Of a stretch of 64,000 nt of DNA, positions 37,763 to 46,976 are shown in pieces; the first letter of the stretch is position 1; each line of letters opens with the position of its first letter. The position numbers and the translations under genes are program-made. This DNA comes from Prescottella defluvii (lineage in GTDB: Bacteria > Actinomycetota > Actinomycetes > Mycobacteriales > Mycobacteriaceae). The notes beneath the pieces were generated by a model that worked only from the letters and a program-made list of their open reading frames with translations, had not been told where the DNA came from and ran no database searches. The DNA lies in the NCBI GenBank assembly GCA_029690005.1, contig CP121458.1:496001-560000 (forward strand). The letters run 5' to 3'.

Positions 37763-39471
37763 AGCCGGCCCTGAGGGGAGGTCGCGACGCCGGCCGGACG
37801 GTTGGAATGAGCGATCTCTCCGTCGATCCAGGTGTCCAGGACCGCAATGCTTGCCAGGCGCTCGGCGTCCTCGGTCAGCGGGTCGCTGTCCAGGACGACG
37901 AAGTCGGCACGCTTGCCCGCCGTGATGCTGCCGAGGTCGGCTTCGCGGCCCAGCGCCCGTGCGCCGTTCAGGGTGTGGGCCTCGAGTGCTTGCTCGGCCG
38001 TGATCTCGAGGGTGCGGGGGCCCAGGCGGTGGCCGAGTCGGGTCAGCCGGGTGACGGCGGCCTGCATGGCCTCGAGCGGTTTCGGCTCCGCCACGGGAGC
38101 GTCCGAGCTGATCGTGACCGGAACGGACGCCTCGACGAACTCGCCGAGCGGATTGAAGCGCTCGCCCGGGGTGCCGATCGCGGCGGTGACGCCTTCGCCC
38201 CAGTTGTAGTAGTGCTGCGGCTGGTTGACCGGGAACACGCCCAGCGTCCGCATCCGGGCAATCTGCTCGGGGGTGGGGAGCCCGCAATGCTCGATGCGGT
38301 GGCGGGCATCGGATTCGGGGCGGGCCTTCTGGGCCGCTTCGATGGCGTCGAGCACCATGTCAATCGCGGTGGGCGACTGGGCGTGGGTCGCGGTCTGCAG
38401 ACCTGCGTCGTGCGCCTTCGCGATGAGCGCCGCGTAGTCCCTGGGCTCGTGGTAGAGCTGTCCCGTGCGGCACGGGTCGCCGACGTAGCCGTCGGGGAAG
38501 TAGGCGGTCCAGCCGCCGAGGGTGCCGTCGGCGTAGAACTTGATGCCGCCGAACGCGAGCTTGGAGTTGCCGAACGCTCCGTGCATGCCGGTGTCGAGCA
38601 CGTGGTCTAGCAGGTGGCTGAGCATGTACATGCTCACCCGGGTGCGGAGGTTGCCGGTCTCGGCCAGGCGTAGGTACATGTCGAACTCGCGCCGGGTCAC
38701 CTGGCAGTCGCCGATGGTCGTGACACCGCCGGCGAGGAACCGCTCCTGGGCGACACCGAGCTGGCGCAGGTGCTCCTCGGGCTCGTCCTCGAGGTGGAAG
38801 TTGGGGCCGTGGTGACCCACCTTGACGCCGTTCACGCCGGTGAGGATGTTGCAGGCCGCGTCGGACAACTCGCCGGTGAGATCGCCGTCGGCGTCACGGA
38901 AGAACACGCCGCCCTCGGGATCGGGGGTGTCGCGGGTGACGCCGTGCAGCTCGAAGGTGTAGCTGTTGACCACGCCGCCGTGGCCGCTCGCGTTCATGAG
39001 GTAGACCTCGCGGTCCGTCGCGACCTGGTCGAGCTCGTCCTTGCGGGGATGGCGTCCCTCGGCGAGGTTGCTCTGCTCGTAGCCATATCCGCGCACCGGC
39101 ACGCCCTCCGGAGCCGTTTCGGCTGCTTCGCGGAGCAGGGCAATGATCTCGGGGATCGAGCGTGCGTACTCCGGTCCGCAGTCGACCCAGCTGAGCATCT
39201 GACCGAACATCAGGGGGTGGGCGTGCGGATCGACGAAGCCCGGCACCACGGTAGCGCCGGCGAGATCAACGATGCGCGGCGATGCGACGCCCAGCCGGGT
39301 GGACTCGGCGCGGCACTGCTCGAGCGTGCCCACGGCGGCGAAGCGGTTGCCGTAGACGAGGAAGGCTTCGACCTCGGGTTGGTCGGGGTCGACGGTGCGG
39401 ATGGCTCCGCCAGTGACGATCGTGGCGGTCGCATCCAGTGGGGAGCGCTCGGGGTCGAATAGCTTGCGCAT
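37759..39471 (-). CDS. YtcJ-like metal-dependent amidohydrolase
   Basis: 570 residues. Amidohydrolase_3/YtcJ pattern: VVPGFVDPHAHPLMFGQML holds the HxH metal motif near residue 78, later HAQSPTAIDMVLDAIE, RIEHCGLPTPEQIARM and VTISSDAPVAEPKPLEAMQA (metal-binding Asp), closing with SITAGKRADFVVLDSDPL. These enzymes hydrolyse amide or N-acyl bonds; the substrate is unknown. ATG 39471 is preceded by AAGGA at good spacing; GTG 39498 is an alternative. Co-transcribed with the MHS transporter and divergent from the Lrp gene. Confidence 0.88.
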   Translation of the reverse strand: MRKLFDPERSPLDATATIVTGGAIRTVDPDQPEVEAFLVYGNRFAAVGTLEQCRAESTRLGVASPRIVDLAGATVVPGFVDPHAHPLMFGQMLSWVDCGPEYARSIPEIIALLREAAETAPEGVPVRGYGYEQSNLAEGRHPRKDELDQVATDREVYLMNASGHGGVVNSYTFELHGVTRDTPDPEGGVFFRDADGDLTGELSDAACNILTGVNGVKVGHHGPNFHLEDEPEEHLRQLGVAQERFLAGGVTTIGDCQVTRREFDMYLRLAETGNLRTRVSMYMLSHLLDHVLDTGMHGAFGNSKLAFGGIKFYADGTLGGWTAYFPDGYVGDPCRTGQLYHEPRDYAALIAKAHDAGLQTATHAQSPTAIDMVLDAIEAAQKARPESDARHRIEHCGLPTPEQIARMRTLGVFPVNQPQHYYNWGEGVTAAIGTPGERFNPLGEFVEASVPVTISSDAPVAEPKPLEAMQAAVTRLTRLGHRLGPRTLEITAEQALEAHTLNGARALGREADLGSITAGKRADFVVLDSDPLTEDAERLASIAVLDTWIDGEIAHSNRPAGVATSPQGRL

Positions 39472-39692
39472 CGGGATCCTTAGTGTGGTCTCGGTCACGG
39501 GGTGTGGGCGAAACTACGCCGGTTTCGCGTGGTGACGCAATGCATGTGAGCTGCGCAGACGGTCTGTATCAGCAGATTTGTAGCATCGGCGTGGATGAAA
39601 GCACCGAATCAGCCACCTATCAGTGATTAGGCTGCGAATATGTTCGACCGGATCGGCAGAAAGTTCTTCGCGAGAAATTCGGGAGTCGGTAG

Positions 39693-40623
39693 GTGAAGGC
39701 AGATCTGGATGCGCGGATCATCGCCGCGCTGCAGCGGAACGGACGGGCCACGTACCGAGAACTTGCCGAGGAGGTGGGCGCGCCTCGCGCCGCCGTGTCG
39801 GCCCGTGTGCAGGAGCTGATCGAGTCCGGTGTGATCGAGGTGGTGGCCGTCGCGAGACCCGAGCTACTCGGCATCAACGCGATGGCGCACGTCTCTATCA
39901 CGGTGGCCGACGAGGTGGAGCCCGTGGCCCGGGCGATCTGCGCGAGTCCGTCCGCGGTCTACGTGTCCGCGGTCACCGGCTCGTACCACCTGTTGGCCGA
40001 GCTGCGGGTCCAAACGGACCGGGACCTCTACGACGAGATCGCCGAGATCCGGGCCCTGCCGGGGGTGCTGTCGGTGAGTACCTTGTACTACTCCGACGTG
40101 CTGCGGGGGTGTTCATGCCGCAGGGGCCGCTCAGTCCTCAGATGTCCCTGGATGACACCGACGTAGCGATCATCGATCACCTGTCCACCAACGGCCGGAT
40201 GCCATTCCACGAACTCGCGCATCGGACCGGGCTATCGCAGAGCGCGGTACGCAACCGGGTGCACAACCTCGTCGCGAGCACCGCAGTGCGGGTGGGGGCG
40301 GTCGTCAAACGGCGCGGGACAGCCGGTCGCTCGCCGTCGGCTTCGGCGTCGGGCTCGGCGCAGGCGGCGGGGCGGCCTCCGATTCGATCGGTGAGCTGCC
40401 GGGCATCGAGTTCCTCGCCCGCACGCTCGGCCGGTACGACCTCGTCGGGACCCTCGTCGCCGATTCGTCGGCCGCAGTGTTCCGGATACTCGAGCGGATG
40501 CGGGCGCTCGACGGTGTGGTGACCGTGGACTCGTGGACGCACCTCGAGGTGTACAAGGAGCGCTACACCGGGACGGTGCCGCGACCTCGACGAGCTGGTC
40601 GGACGCCCGCGAACCAGGCCTGA
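39693..40623 (+). CDS. double-headed Lrp/AsnC-family regulator, frame-broken twice
   Basis: About 310 residues after repair, holding two AsnC/Lrp units in tandem. First unit: DARIIAALQRNGRATYRELA with helix-turn-helix to RVQELIESGVIEVV and an effector-binding domain to LSVSTLYYSDV. Second: TDVAIIDHLSTNGRMPFHEL and SQSAVRNRVHNLVAS, then GELPGIEFLARTLGRYDLVG. Missing Gs near 40108 and 40318 explain the breaks; a third near 40583 may shift the stop to 40627. Divergent from the amidohydrolase-MHS pair, which it probably controls in response to their substrate. Confidence 0.8.
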
Positions 40624-40795
40624 CTGAGTGCGCGGCGACAAGCCGTACTCGTCGCGTGCACACCGAGAGTTGCTACGGCGCCGCGGAATCGGTGCAGTGA
40701 TCGCCGAACGCTCCGATCAGGCTGGGCACCGCCGCCGACGCGGTTCACACGGTGTAGCCCGGGCGTTCGACCCGCGCGACGATCGCGGCCGCAAT

Positions 40796-40933
40796 GTTGT
40801 CGAACAGGCGCTCGCCGACCACATGGCGGTCGTCGAGGAGATGCAGTCGGTGTTCGAGAAGGTCGCGCAGAACTTCACCGCCACCGAGGAATCGAACGCG
40901 CAGCGGTTCACCGGGATCGAGCACGGCCGCTGA
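40796..40933 (+). pseudogene. 3' fragment of a second copy of the small helical protein gene
   Basis: Codes EEMQSVFEKVAQNFTATEES and NAQRFTGIEHGR, nearly identical to the last 45 residues of the gene at 35495; at DNA level the match is roughly 85-90% by eye. The 5' two-thirds are missing. With the remnant at 35932 it marks the two ends of a duplicated operon split by a 4.7-kb cassette. The upstream part 40624-40795 holds no recognisable gene. Confidence 0.7.
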
Positions 40934-40967
40934 TGCGTAGCCACACCGGCCTCGGCACACTCCCGAC

Positions 40968-41798
40968 CTAAGCCTCCTCTGTGAGCTCCGCGAAGTCCTC
41001 CGTGTATCCGAGGAGTAGCACCGATGACCCCCGAAGCGCGTCCCCGAGCTCGTTCCAGGCGACGGCGTCGGGCTGCCCGTACAGCTCCTGCAGATCGGCG
41101 ATCAGGGCCTCTATGTCGCGTTGCTCGGGATCGAGGACGCTGAGGAAGCCGAGCGTGGACGCGCCGATCCCGACCAGCGCGTACCCATGCCGCTCGCCCA
41201 TACGGCGCGCCACCGCGTGGCATTCGAACGGCGTCAAGTCGCAGGCGAAGTAGCCGTTCGGGAGGTCGGCGAGCAGATCGGTGTCGTCCGCGGTCGGCAG
41301 GCACTGCACCACGTGCACGTCGTCCACGACCAGACCCGGGTCGCGATTGAGCGCCACCAACGCCTCGATGTCGCTCGGCGCCGTGACGAGCGAGCTACCC
41401 ACGTCCTCCCAGCGCACAGCCCGGTCCGGATCTCGGAGTGCCGCTCTGGCCGACTCGAACACCGCTGTGTCGTAGGCGGCGAGCGCGTCGTCGGTGTCGT
41501 CGTCCGGGTACGCGATGTCCCCGTCCAGCTCGTGCTTGGCGCGCGCGTGTCCGCTCGTGTAGAGGCACTGGTTCGGATCGTCGAGCGTCAGGAAGCACCG
41601 GCCGTCATGGCGATGCGCTGCCTCGACCCGCCAAAATGCCGCGAGCAGCGCATCGAACGACGTCGCGTCGGAGATGAGCGCGACGCTGAGGTCGTTCACG
41701 CCGCGGTGCCCCTCATTCGGCAGCGCCCGAAGGACGGCGCCTTCCACTTCGCCGTAATCCACCGGCTGTCGGGTGCCGGATCCGGAACGTTCCGCCAT
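40968..41798 (-). CDS. conserved hypothetical protein
   Basis: 276 residues, soluble and strongly acidic. No motif is recognised; FDALLAAFWRVEAAHRHDGR and ECHAVARRMGERHGYALVGI are well-formed amphipathic stretches. The ATG at 41798 was chosen because GGAGG lies 8 bases upstream; ATGs at 41813 and 41849 also keep the frame. It stands alone on the minus strand next to two other uncharacterised genes and directly after the duplicated-gene fragment. Confidence 0.55.
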   Translation of the reverse strand: MAERSGSGTRQPVDYGEVEGAVLRALPNEGHRGVNDLSVALISDATSFDALLAAFWRVEAAHRHDGRCFLTLDDPNQCLYTSGHARAKHELDGDIAYPDDDTDDALAAYDTAVFESARAALRDPDRAVRWEDVGSSLVTAPSDIEALVALNRDPGLVVDDVHVVQCLPTADDTDLLADLPNGYFACDLTPFECHAVARRMGERHGYALVGIGASTLGFLSVLDPEQRDIEALIADLQELYGQPDAVAWNELGDALRGSSVLLLGYTEDFAELTEEA

Positions 41799-41932
41799 CG
41801 CTGCTTCCTCCATCAGGGATCGATCCTCCCGCGTCCTGTCGATTCTCATCGGAAGTGCGAGCCCGACGGGAACTCAGGTACCGCTCGGACAGCCTGAACG
41901 TGCCGTGAGGTCCCGTTGGCGGCAACCGGACG

Positions 41933-42574
41933 TCAGTTCGGGGCCTTGAGCTGCATCCACGCGAGGACGTCGAGCACCCGCAACGCCGGCACCGAGGCGT
42001 CCAGCCCCGCGGCCACCCGCAATCCGACGAGACGGCGATGAAGCTCCCCGTCGTTCGCACGCAGCGCCTGCCGCACGGCCTCGTAGTGCGCCTGCTTGGT
42101 GCCCAGGACCTCGCCGATCACACGGTCGTAGATCGGGAACAGCCGCGGCCGCTTCCGCGCTATCAGCTTGGACGCGACCGTCCGCCCGACACCGGGCACC
42201 GTCCACAGCGCGGCCTCGAGCCGACACACCGGCGACTCGGGCGCCAGCGCGTCCTCGTCCACGAGATCGCGGTCGGGCCCGACCGCGGACAGCAGCCCCG
42301 CGAACTCGTCGCGTCGCTCGCGCAGGATGACGTCGGCACCGTCCGGCGACACCTCGACCGAGAGGAAGGTGACCGCGACGAGGTCGTCGGCGGTGAAGAC
42401 GTCGACGTCGTGCTCGCGGGTTCCGGTGGAATCCCACCCGTCCCACAGCGCCCCGCTGCGAACCCGACCGGTCTTGATCCAAGGCTCGCGGAAGTACCGC
42501 TGCAGCACCTCGACGGCGGCATCGTCGTCGCCGGTGGCGAGGACCTTCGGGAGCCGAATCGTCATGTCAGGCAT
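41933..42574 (-). CDS. DUF6308 family protein with a helix-hairpin-helix-like motif
   Basis: 213 residues. The C-terminal half contains WTVPGVGRTVASKLIARKRP, a helix-hairpin-helix-like GVG turn, and LFPIYDRVIGEVLG after it. The N-terminal half has LWDGWDSTGTREHDVDVFTADDLVAV. DUF6308 proteins are of unknown function; the HhH feature hints at nucleic-acid contact but catalytic residues of DNA glycosylases are not evident. Its start overlaps the end of the upstream gene by 8 bases. Confidence 0.7.
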   Translation of the reverse strand: MPDMTIRLPKVLATGDDDAAVEVLQRYFREPWIKTGRVRSGALWDGWDSTGTREHDVDVFTADDLVAVTFLSVEVSPDGADVILRERRDEFAGLLSAVGPDRDLVDEDALAPESPVCRLEAALWTVPGVGRTVASKLIARKRPRLFPIYDRVIGEVLGTKQAHYEAVRQALRANDGELHRRLVGLRVAAGLDASVPALRVLDVLAWMQLKAPN

Positions 42575-43150
42575 CTTCGTTCATCGCATCGAGGACGTAC
42601 TGCGCGAACGAGCGGTTGTGGTACTGCGCGAACGGGCCGCGCCCCTTTTCACCAGCTGCTCGGCGAGCGGCCGGATCGTCGTCTCGTCGAGCGGCAGTTC
42701 GAAGAACTGGTCGTCGGCGCCCTCGTCGGAAAGGAACCAGTCGATCAGCACGCCGTCCCCGCCTGCGGACGCGTGTTCGGTCTGCTTGAAGCGCAGCAGC
42801 GGGTTGGCCATCACGAGGCCGTCGAGGCTGTATCCGGTGGAGCGCATCAGGGCGGACAGCGACGTGAACAGCACGGTGCGGAAGTCGACGGTCTCGCCGT
42901 TCTCCGTGTAGCGCTCCACGTAGAGCACTTCCATCGGGCCGATGTTGAGCGTGAACAGACGTTCACGTTCGGCGGTCTTGTTCGTGGTCGGCAAGCAGCT
43001 CAGGGTCCACTCGTCCACCTCCACCGCGGCCGGGTCGTCGAACGCCGACGCAAGATAGCCGGCAATCAGATCGACCACCACGTCGAAGAACGGGTCGGTC
43101 TGCAGCAGCTTGAAGTTGGCCTCGGTCGCGGCAGGGTGGATGTCAGTCAT
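42567..43150 (-). CDS. conserved hypothetical protein, frame break near the C-terminus
   Basis: About 194 residues after repair. Soluble; reads FKLLQTDPFFDVVVDLIAGY, NIGPMEVLYVERYTENGE and LIDWFLSDEGADDQFFELPL. As written it ends in an Arg/Ser-rich tail at 42581; one more base near 42650 gives LVKKGRGPFAQYHNRSFAQY and a stop at 42567-42569, overlapping the DUF6308 start. That overlap supports the repair. No family is recognised. Likely in one operon with the DUF6308 gene. Confidence 0.6.
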
Positions 43151-43232
43151 GGATGATCCTCGAGTCGTGGGGCGACCTTCGAGGATACTGCGCCGATGTT
43201 CATCGACTCGGCGCCAGAGGCGCCCCTCAACC

Positions 43233-44732
43233 TCACGCGCTCGACGACTCCATCCGGTAGTCGTCGAGCGGGAACCGCCGCGCCTCCGCGAAGGCGTTGG
43301 CCGTCGACGTAGGTCGCAGCAGCGCGGCCTCGCCGTGCTGGTTGAAGTAGTACGACCGGGCCGAGCCGCAGCTGCCGCCGTAGAAGACGGAGTCGTCGAG
43401 GTTCGCGGTCATCCGGTCGAGGAACCGGGTGTTGGCGTCCTCGGTCACCTCGAAGACGTCGGAACCCCGCCTCCGCATCTCGGTGAGCAGCCGGGTCATG
43501 TGCGCCATCTGCGATTCGATGGTGGTGAAGTACGACAGCCCGCTGTACGAGTACGGACTCGCGAGCGTGAGGAAGTTCGGGAACTTCGGCACCGCGACAC
43601 CCTCGTACGCCTGGAAGCGGTTGTCGCGCCACCACTTCCCGAGGTTGAGACCCTCGCGTCCAATGACCTCGATAGCGGGGAAGTTCACGTCCCACAGGTT
43701 GAACCCGGTCGCCAGAATCAGGGTGTCGATCTCGGTGCGCCGGCCGTCGGCGGTGACAATGGCGTCCGGTTCGATCCGCGTGATCGACGTCGTCTCCAGG
43801 TTCACGTTCCTCTTGGTGAACGTGCGGTAGTAGTGGTTGGAGAATGTCGGTCGCTTGCAACCGAAGTCGTAGTCGGGCGTCAGTTTCCGGCGCAGGTCGG
43901 CATCACGCACCTGCGCCCGCAGGAACAGCTTCGACGCGGCCGCGGCACCCTTGTTGAGGAACTTCACCTGCCGGTAGTGCAGCACGGCGCTGACCATGAT
44001 GCCCTCGAGAATTGTGTCGCTGACGGCGCGGGCCACGCGCTGCGTCACCGGCACCCGCGAGAAGAGCCGTTGCACCACAGAGGGAATCGGCACGTCGACC
44101 TTCGGTACCACCCAGATCGGGGTGCGCTGGTAGACGGTGAGCTCCGCGGCCGTGCGGGCCACCTCGGGGATCAGTTGGACGGCCGTCGCACCGGTGCCGA
44201 TGATCGCGGACCTCGACCCCGCCAGGTCGATGTCGTCCTCCCACGCGGTGGTGTGCAGGACGCGGCCGGCGAATGTGTCGATGCCGTCGATGGCCGGCAG
44301 CTGTGGCTGCGACAGGAACCCGGTCGCGGTGAGCAGGTAGCGCCCGGTCACCTGCTCGCCACCGTCGATCGACACCACCCAATGCCGTGCGTCCTCGTCC
44401 CAGCGGGCGCCGGTGACGACCGCCCCGAACCGCATGTACCGGCGCAGGTCGTACTTGTCGGCGACGTGCTCGGCGTACCGCTTGAGTTCGGCACCCGGCG
44501 CGAACAGCCTCGACCAGTGCGGATTCGGTTCGAAGGAGTACGAGTACGTGACCGAGGCGATGTCCACGGCCAGGCCCGGGTAGCGGTTGACGTGCCACGT
44601 GCCGCCGAGGTCGTCCTCGCGCTCGAGGATCGCCAGATTCGTCAGGCCGAGCCCGTTCAGGGCGATGGCCGCACCCATTCCACCGAAGCCGGCACCGACG
44701 ATCACGGCGTCGTACTGCGTGTTCCGATCCAC
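43233..44732 (-). CDS. flavin-dependent Baeyer-Villiger-type monooxygenase
   Basis: 499 residues. FAD-binding VIVGAGFGGMGAAIAL at the start, the BVMO fingerprint FAGRVLHTTAWED (FxGxxxHxxxW) near residue 155, and NADPH-binding AIIGTGATAVQLIPEV near 178. Such enzymes insert an oxygen next to a ketone, or oxidise N or S. WDVNFPAIEVIGREG resembles members acting on larger or alicyclic ketones, but the substrate cannot be called. The gene ends about 80 bases before the upstream hypothetical. A RidA gene lies 108 bases upstream, same strand. Confidence 0.9.
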   Translation of the reverse strand: MDRNTQYDAVIVGAGFGGMGAAIALNGLGLTNLAILEREDDLGGTWHVNRYPGLAVDIASVTYSYSFEPNPHWSRLFAPGAELKRYAEHVADKYDLRRYMRFGAVVTGARWDEDARHWVVSIDGGEQVTGRYLLTATGFLSQPQLPAIDGIDTFAGRVLHTTAWEDDIDLAGSRSAIIGTGATAVQLIPEVARTAAELTVYQRTPIWVVPKVDVPIPSVVQRLFSRVPVTQRVARAVSDTILEGIMVSAVLHYRQVKFLNKGAAAASKLFLRAQVRDADLRRKLTPDYDFGCKRPTFSNHYYRTFTKRNVNLETTSITRIEPDAIVTADGRRTEIDTLILATGFNLWDVNFPAIEVIGREGLNLGKWWRDNRFQAYEGVAVPKFPNFLTLASPYSYSGLSYFTTIESQMAHMTRLLTEMRRRGSDVFEVTEDANTRFLDRMTANLDDSVFYGGSCGSARSYYFNQHGEAALLRPTSTANAFAEARRFPLDDYRMESSSA

Positions 44733-44840
44733 CGCTACACCCTCCCCAGATATATGTCACTCCCAGTATCACTCATCTTCGCGGGTGTGGCCAGGGTTTC
44801 GGCGCGATCAGTCGCCGACGCCCGCACCGACCGTCCGGGC

Positions 44841-45209
44841 TCAGCCGCGCGTGCCGGCCGTGGCGACCGCGTCGATCTCGACCGTCGCGCCGTACGGCAG
44901 CCCACTCACCTCGACGAAGGTACGGGCCGGACGCGGGGCGTCGAAGAGACGCTCGAACTGTCGGTTCGCCTCCTCGCGCAGCGACAGGTCCGTGACGAAG
45001 TAGGTGAGCTTCACGACGTCCTTCAGTTCGCCACCCACGGTCGCCAGTCGCTCGACCATCCGGTCGACCGCGGCGTCGAGCGCCTCGATGCGGCCCTGCA
45101 CCGGAACTCCCGTCGCATCGACGGACAATGCGCCGGAGACGAATACGAGCCCTGCGGCAACGAACGCAGGGCTGTACGGGTGGTCGGCGGACACCTCGGT
45201 CATGGACAT
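44841..45209 (-). CDS. RidA (YjgF/YER057c/UK114) family protein
   Basis: 122 residues, the full family length. Members deaminate reactive enamine/imine intermediates or act in catabolic pathways. The substrate-binding Arg is in RPARTFVEVSGLPYGATVEI near residue 93; PYSPAFVAAGLVFVSGALSV starts the fold. The final Cys often found in RidA proper is replaced, so it may belong to a Rid subfamily of different activity. Upstream of the monooxygenase gene, same strand. Confidence 0.9.
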   Translation of the reverse strand: MSMTEVSADHPYSPAFVAAGLVFVSGALSVDATGVPVQGRIEALDAAVDRMVERLATVGGELKDVVKLTYFVTDLSLREEANRQFERLFDAPRPARTFVEVSGLPYGATVEIDAVATAGTRG

Positions 45210-45673
45210 CGAGTACTCCCTCTGCGGTAGGCAGCAACGAATTTCACCCAGACCATAGCCCAGCCGGATCAGGATTCCGGTCGACCACGAGGTGATCGCG
45301 AAAATCCGCTATGCGCAGGGCGTTACGGCACCGACGCCGGTATCACCATTCCGGACCGGACATCGCCGCGTGCCGCCGATCGGATCTGCCCCGCCGCGAC
45401 ATCCACGATCTCGATCCGACCGATGCCTCGGACCCCGGTGGGAGGACGGCGGGACGGTCAGATCCCACACGCACTCGTCCCGACGCGTCCGTCAGGGTCG
45501 ACGTGGAGCCGTTGTCGACGTCGCGGGGGCCGGTGCCACTCCAGCGACGAACCCAGCCGGACAGGGCTGGGCGGGACGCGCCCAGGGACCGATCCGTGCC
45601 GACTACGGTGGCGCCGTCCGTGACGGTCCCCACGATCGACGTGCGCGCTTGGGGAGTTGTCGGGGATCTGCCG
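45210..45673. other. gene-free divergent region
   Basis: Lies between the RidA gene and the five-gene operon. Open frames on both strands are present but none has a credible start, codon pattern or recognisable product. Confidence 0.35.
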
Positions 45674-45679
45674 TACGTT
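45674..45679 (+). promoter_or_regulatory. -10 element TACGTT of the SWIM-MoxR-VWA operon
   Basis: TACGTT ends 7 bases before the GTG at 45687, leaderless spacing. It is the only promoter-like site seen for the five genes. Confidence 0.45.
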
Positions 45680-45686
45680 TTCCGAC

Positions 45687-46976
45687 GTGACAGAACCCTG
45701 GTCTCCCGCGCAGGTCGCGGCCGCCGCGCCCGATCCGGCGTCGCTGACGGCCGCCCGCGGTCTGGCGTCGAAGTGGACGAACACGGGCCGCAGCGACACC
45801 GCCCTGTGGGGCTCGTGCGGCGGCAGCGGCACGAACCCGTACCTGGCGGTGGTCGACCTGACGGGCCCCGCGTACCGCTGCTCGTGCCCCAGCCGCAAGT
45901 TCCCGTGCAAGCACGCCGTGAGCCTGCTGCTGCGCTGGGCCGACGGCGCCGTGCCCGTCGCCGAGGCCCCCGAGTTCGTCACCGACTGGCTCGCCACCCG
46001 GGCGGCCCGCTCAGCCGCGACCCCGGCGGCACCAACGAAGGCGACGCCCGACCCGGCGACCGCCGAGCGCCGCACCGAGCGGATCGCCGCCGGCCTCGAC
46101 GAGCTGGACCGGTGGCTCACCGACCGGATCGTCGCCGGCCTCGGCTCGGTCCCGCACGACGCCGCCGCCTACGACGCGATCGCCGCCCGCATGGTCGACG
46201 CGCAGGCGCCGGGTGTCGCCTCGACCCTGCGCTCCCTGCCGTCACTCGTCGCCACCGACCCGGACTGGCCGGCGCCGTTGCTCACCGAGTACGCGCGCCT
46301 GCACCTGCTGGTCCGCGCATTCCGCGACCGCGACCGGCTGCCGGAGCCGCTCAACCGGTCGGTGCAGACGCACCTCGGGGTCCCCGTCCGCGCCGACGAC
46401 GTGCGCACCGAACCCGCAGTCCGCGACCGCTGGCAGGTGCTGGCGGTCCGCACCACCGACGAGGGCCGTTTGGTGACCCGTCGGGTGTGGCTGCGTGGAC
46501 GCGACTCCGGCCGGTGGGCACTGCTGCTCGACTTCGCGCACGGAAGCGCCCAATTCACCACGGCCGCACCGATTCCGGGAACGCTCGTCGACGCCGACCT
46601 GCGCTTCTACCCCGGGGCCGCGCCACTCCGGGCGCAGCTCGGCACCCAGCACGCCGCTCCGGAGCCGTTCACCACCCTGCCCGACGCCACCGACCCGGCC
46701 ACCGCCCTTGCCGGCTACGCCGCCGCGCTCGCCGCCGACCCGTGGATCCGCTCGTGGCCGATGCTGCTCGCCGACGTCACCCCCACCGTCACCGCGGGCA
46801 CCTGGCAGGTCGTCGACCGCACCGGCCGGGCCCTGCCCGTCGGCGGCGACGACACCGCGCGCTGGCAGCTGCTCGCCGTCTCCGGTGGCCACCCGGTCAC
46901 CGTGTGCGGCGACTGGGACGGCACCGCCCTGCTGCCCGTATCCGTGTTCGACGCCGGTGCGGTGATCGCCGCGTGA
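45687..46976 (+). CDS. SWIM zinc-finger protein, first gene of a MoxR-VWA operon
   Basis: 429 residues. Zinc-binding SWIM motif CSCPSRKFPCKHAVSLLLRW (CxCx6CxH) near residue 65, a module that contacts DNA or protein. The N-terminus ASKWTNTGRSDTALWGSCGG is typical of the SWIM proteins found with MoxR and DUF5691. The remaining 330 residues have no motif I recognise. The GTG at 45687 follows a leaderless -10 element. Overlaps the DUF5691 gene by 4 bases (GTGA). Confidence 0.88.
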   Translation: MTEPWSPAQVAAAAPDPASLTAARGLASKWTNTGRSDTALWGSCGGSGTNPYLAVVDLTGPAYRCSCPSRKFPCKHAVSLLLRWADGAVPVAEAPEFVTDWLATRAARSAATPAAPTKATPDPATAERRTERIAAGLDELDRWLTDRIVAGLGSVPHDAAAYDAIAARMVDAQAPGVASTLRSLPSLVATDPDWPAPLLTEYARLHLLVRAFRDRDRLPEPLNRSVQTHLGVPVRADDVRTEPAVRDRWQVLAVRTTDEGRLVTRRVWLRGRDSGRWALLLDFAHGSAQFTTAAPIPGTLVDADLRFYPGAAPLRAQLGTQHAAPEPFTTLPDATDPATALAGYAAALAADPWIRSWPMLLADVTPTVTAGTWQVVDRTGRALPVGGDDTARWQLLAVSGGHPVTVCGDWDGTALLPVSVFDAGAVIAA

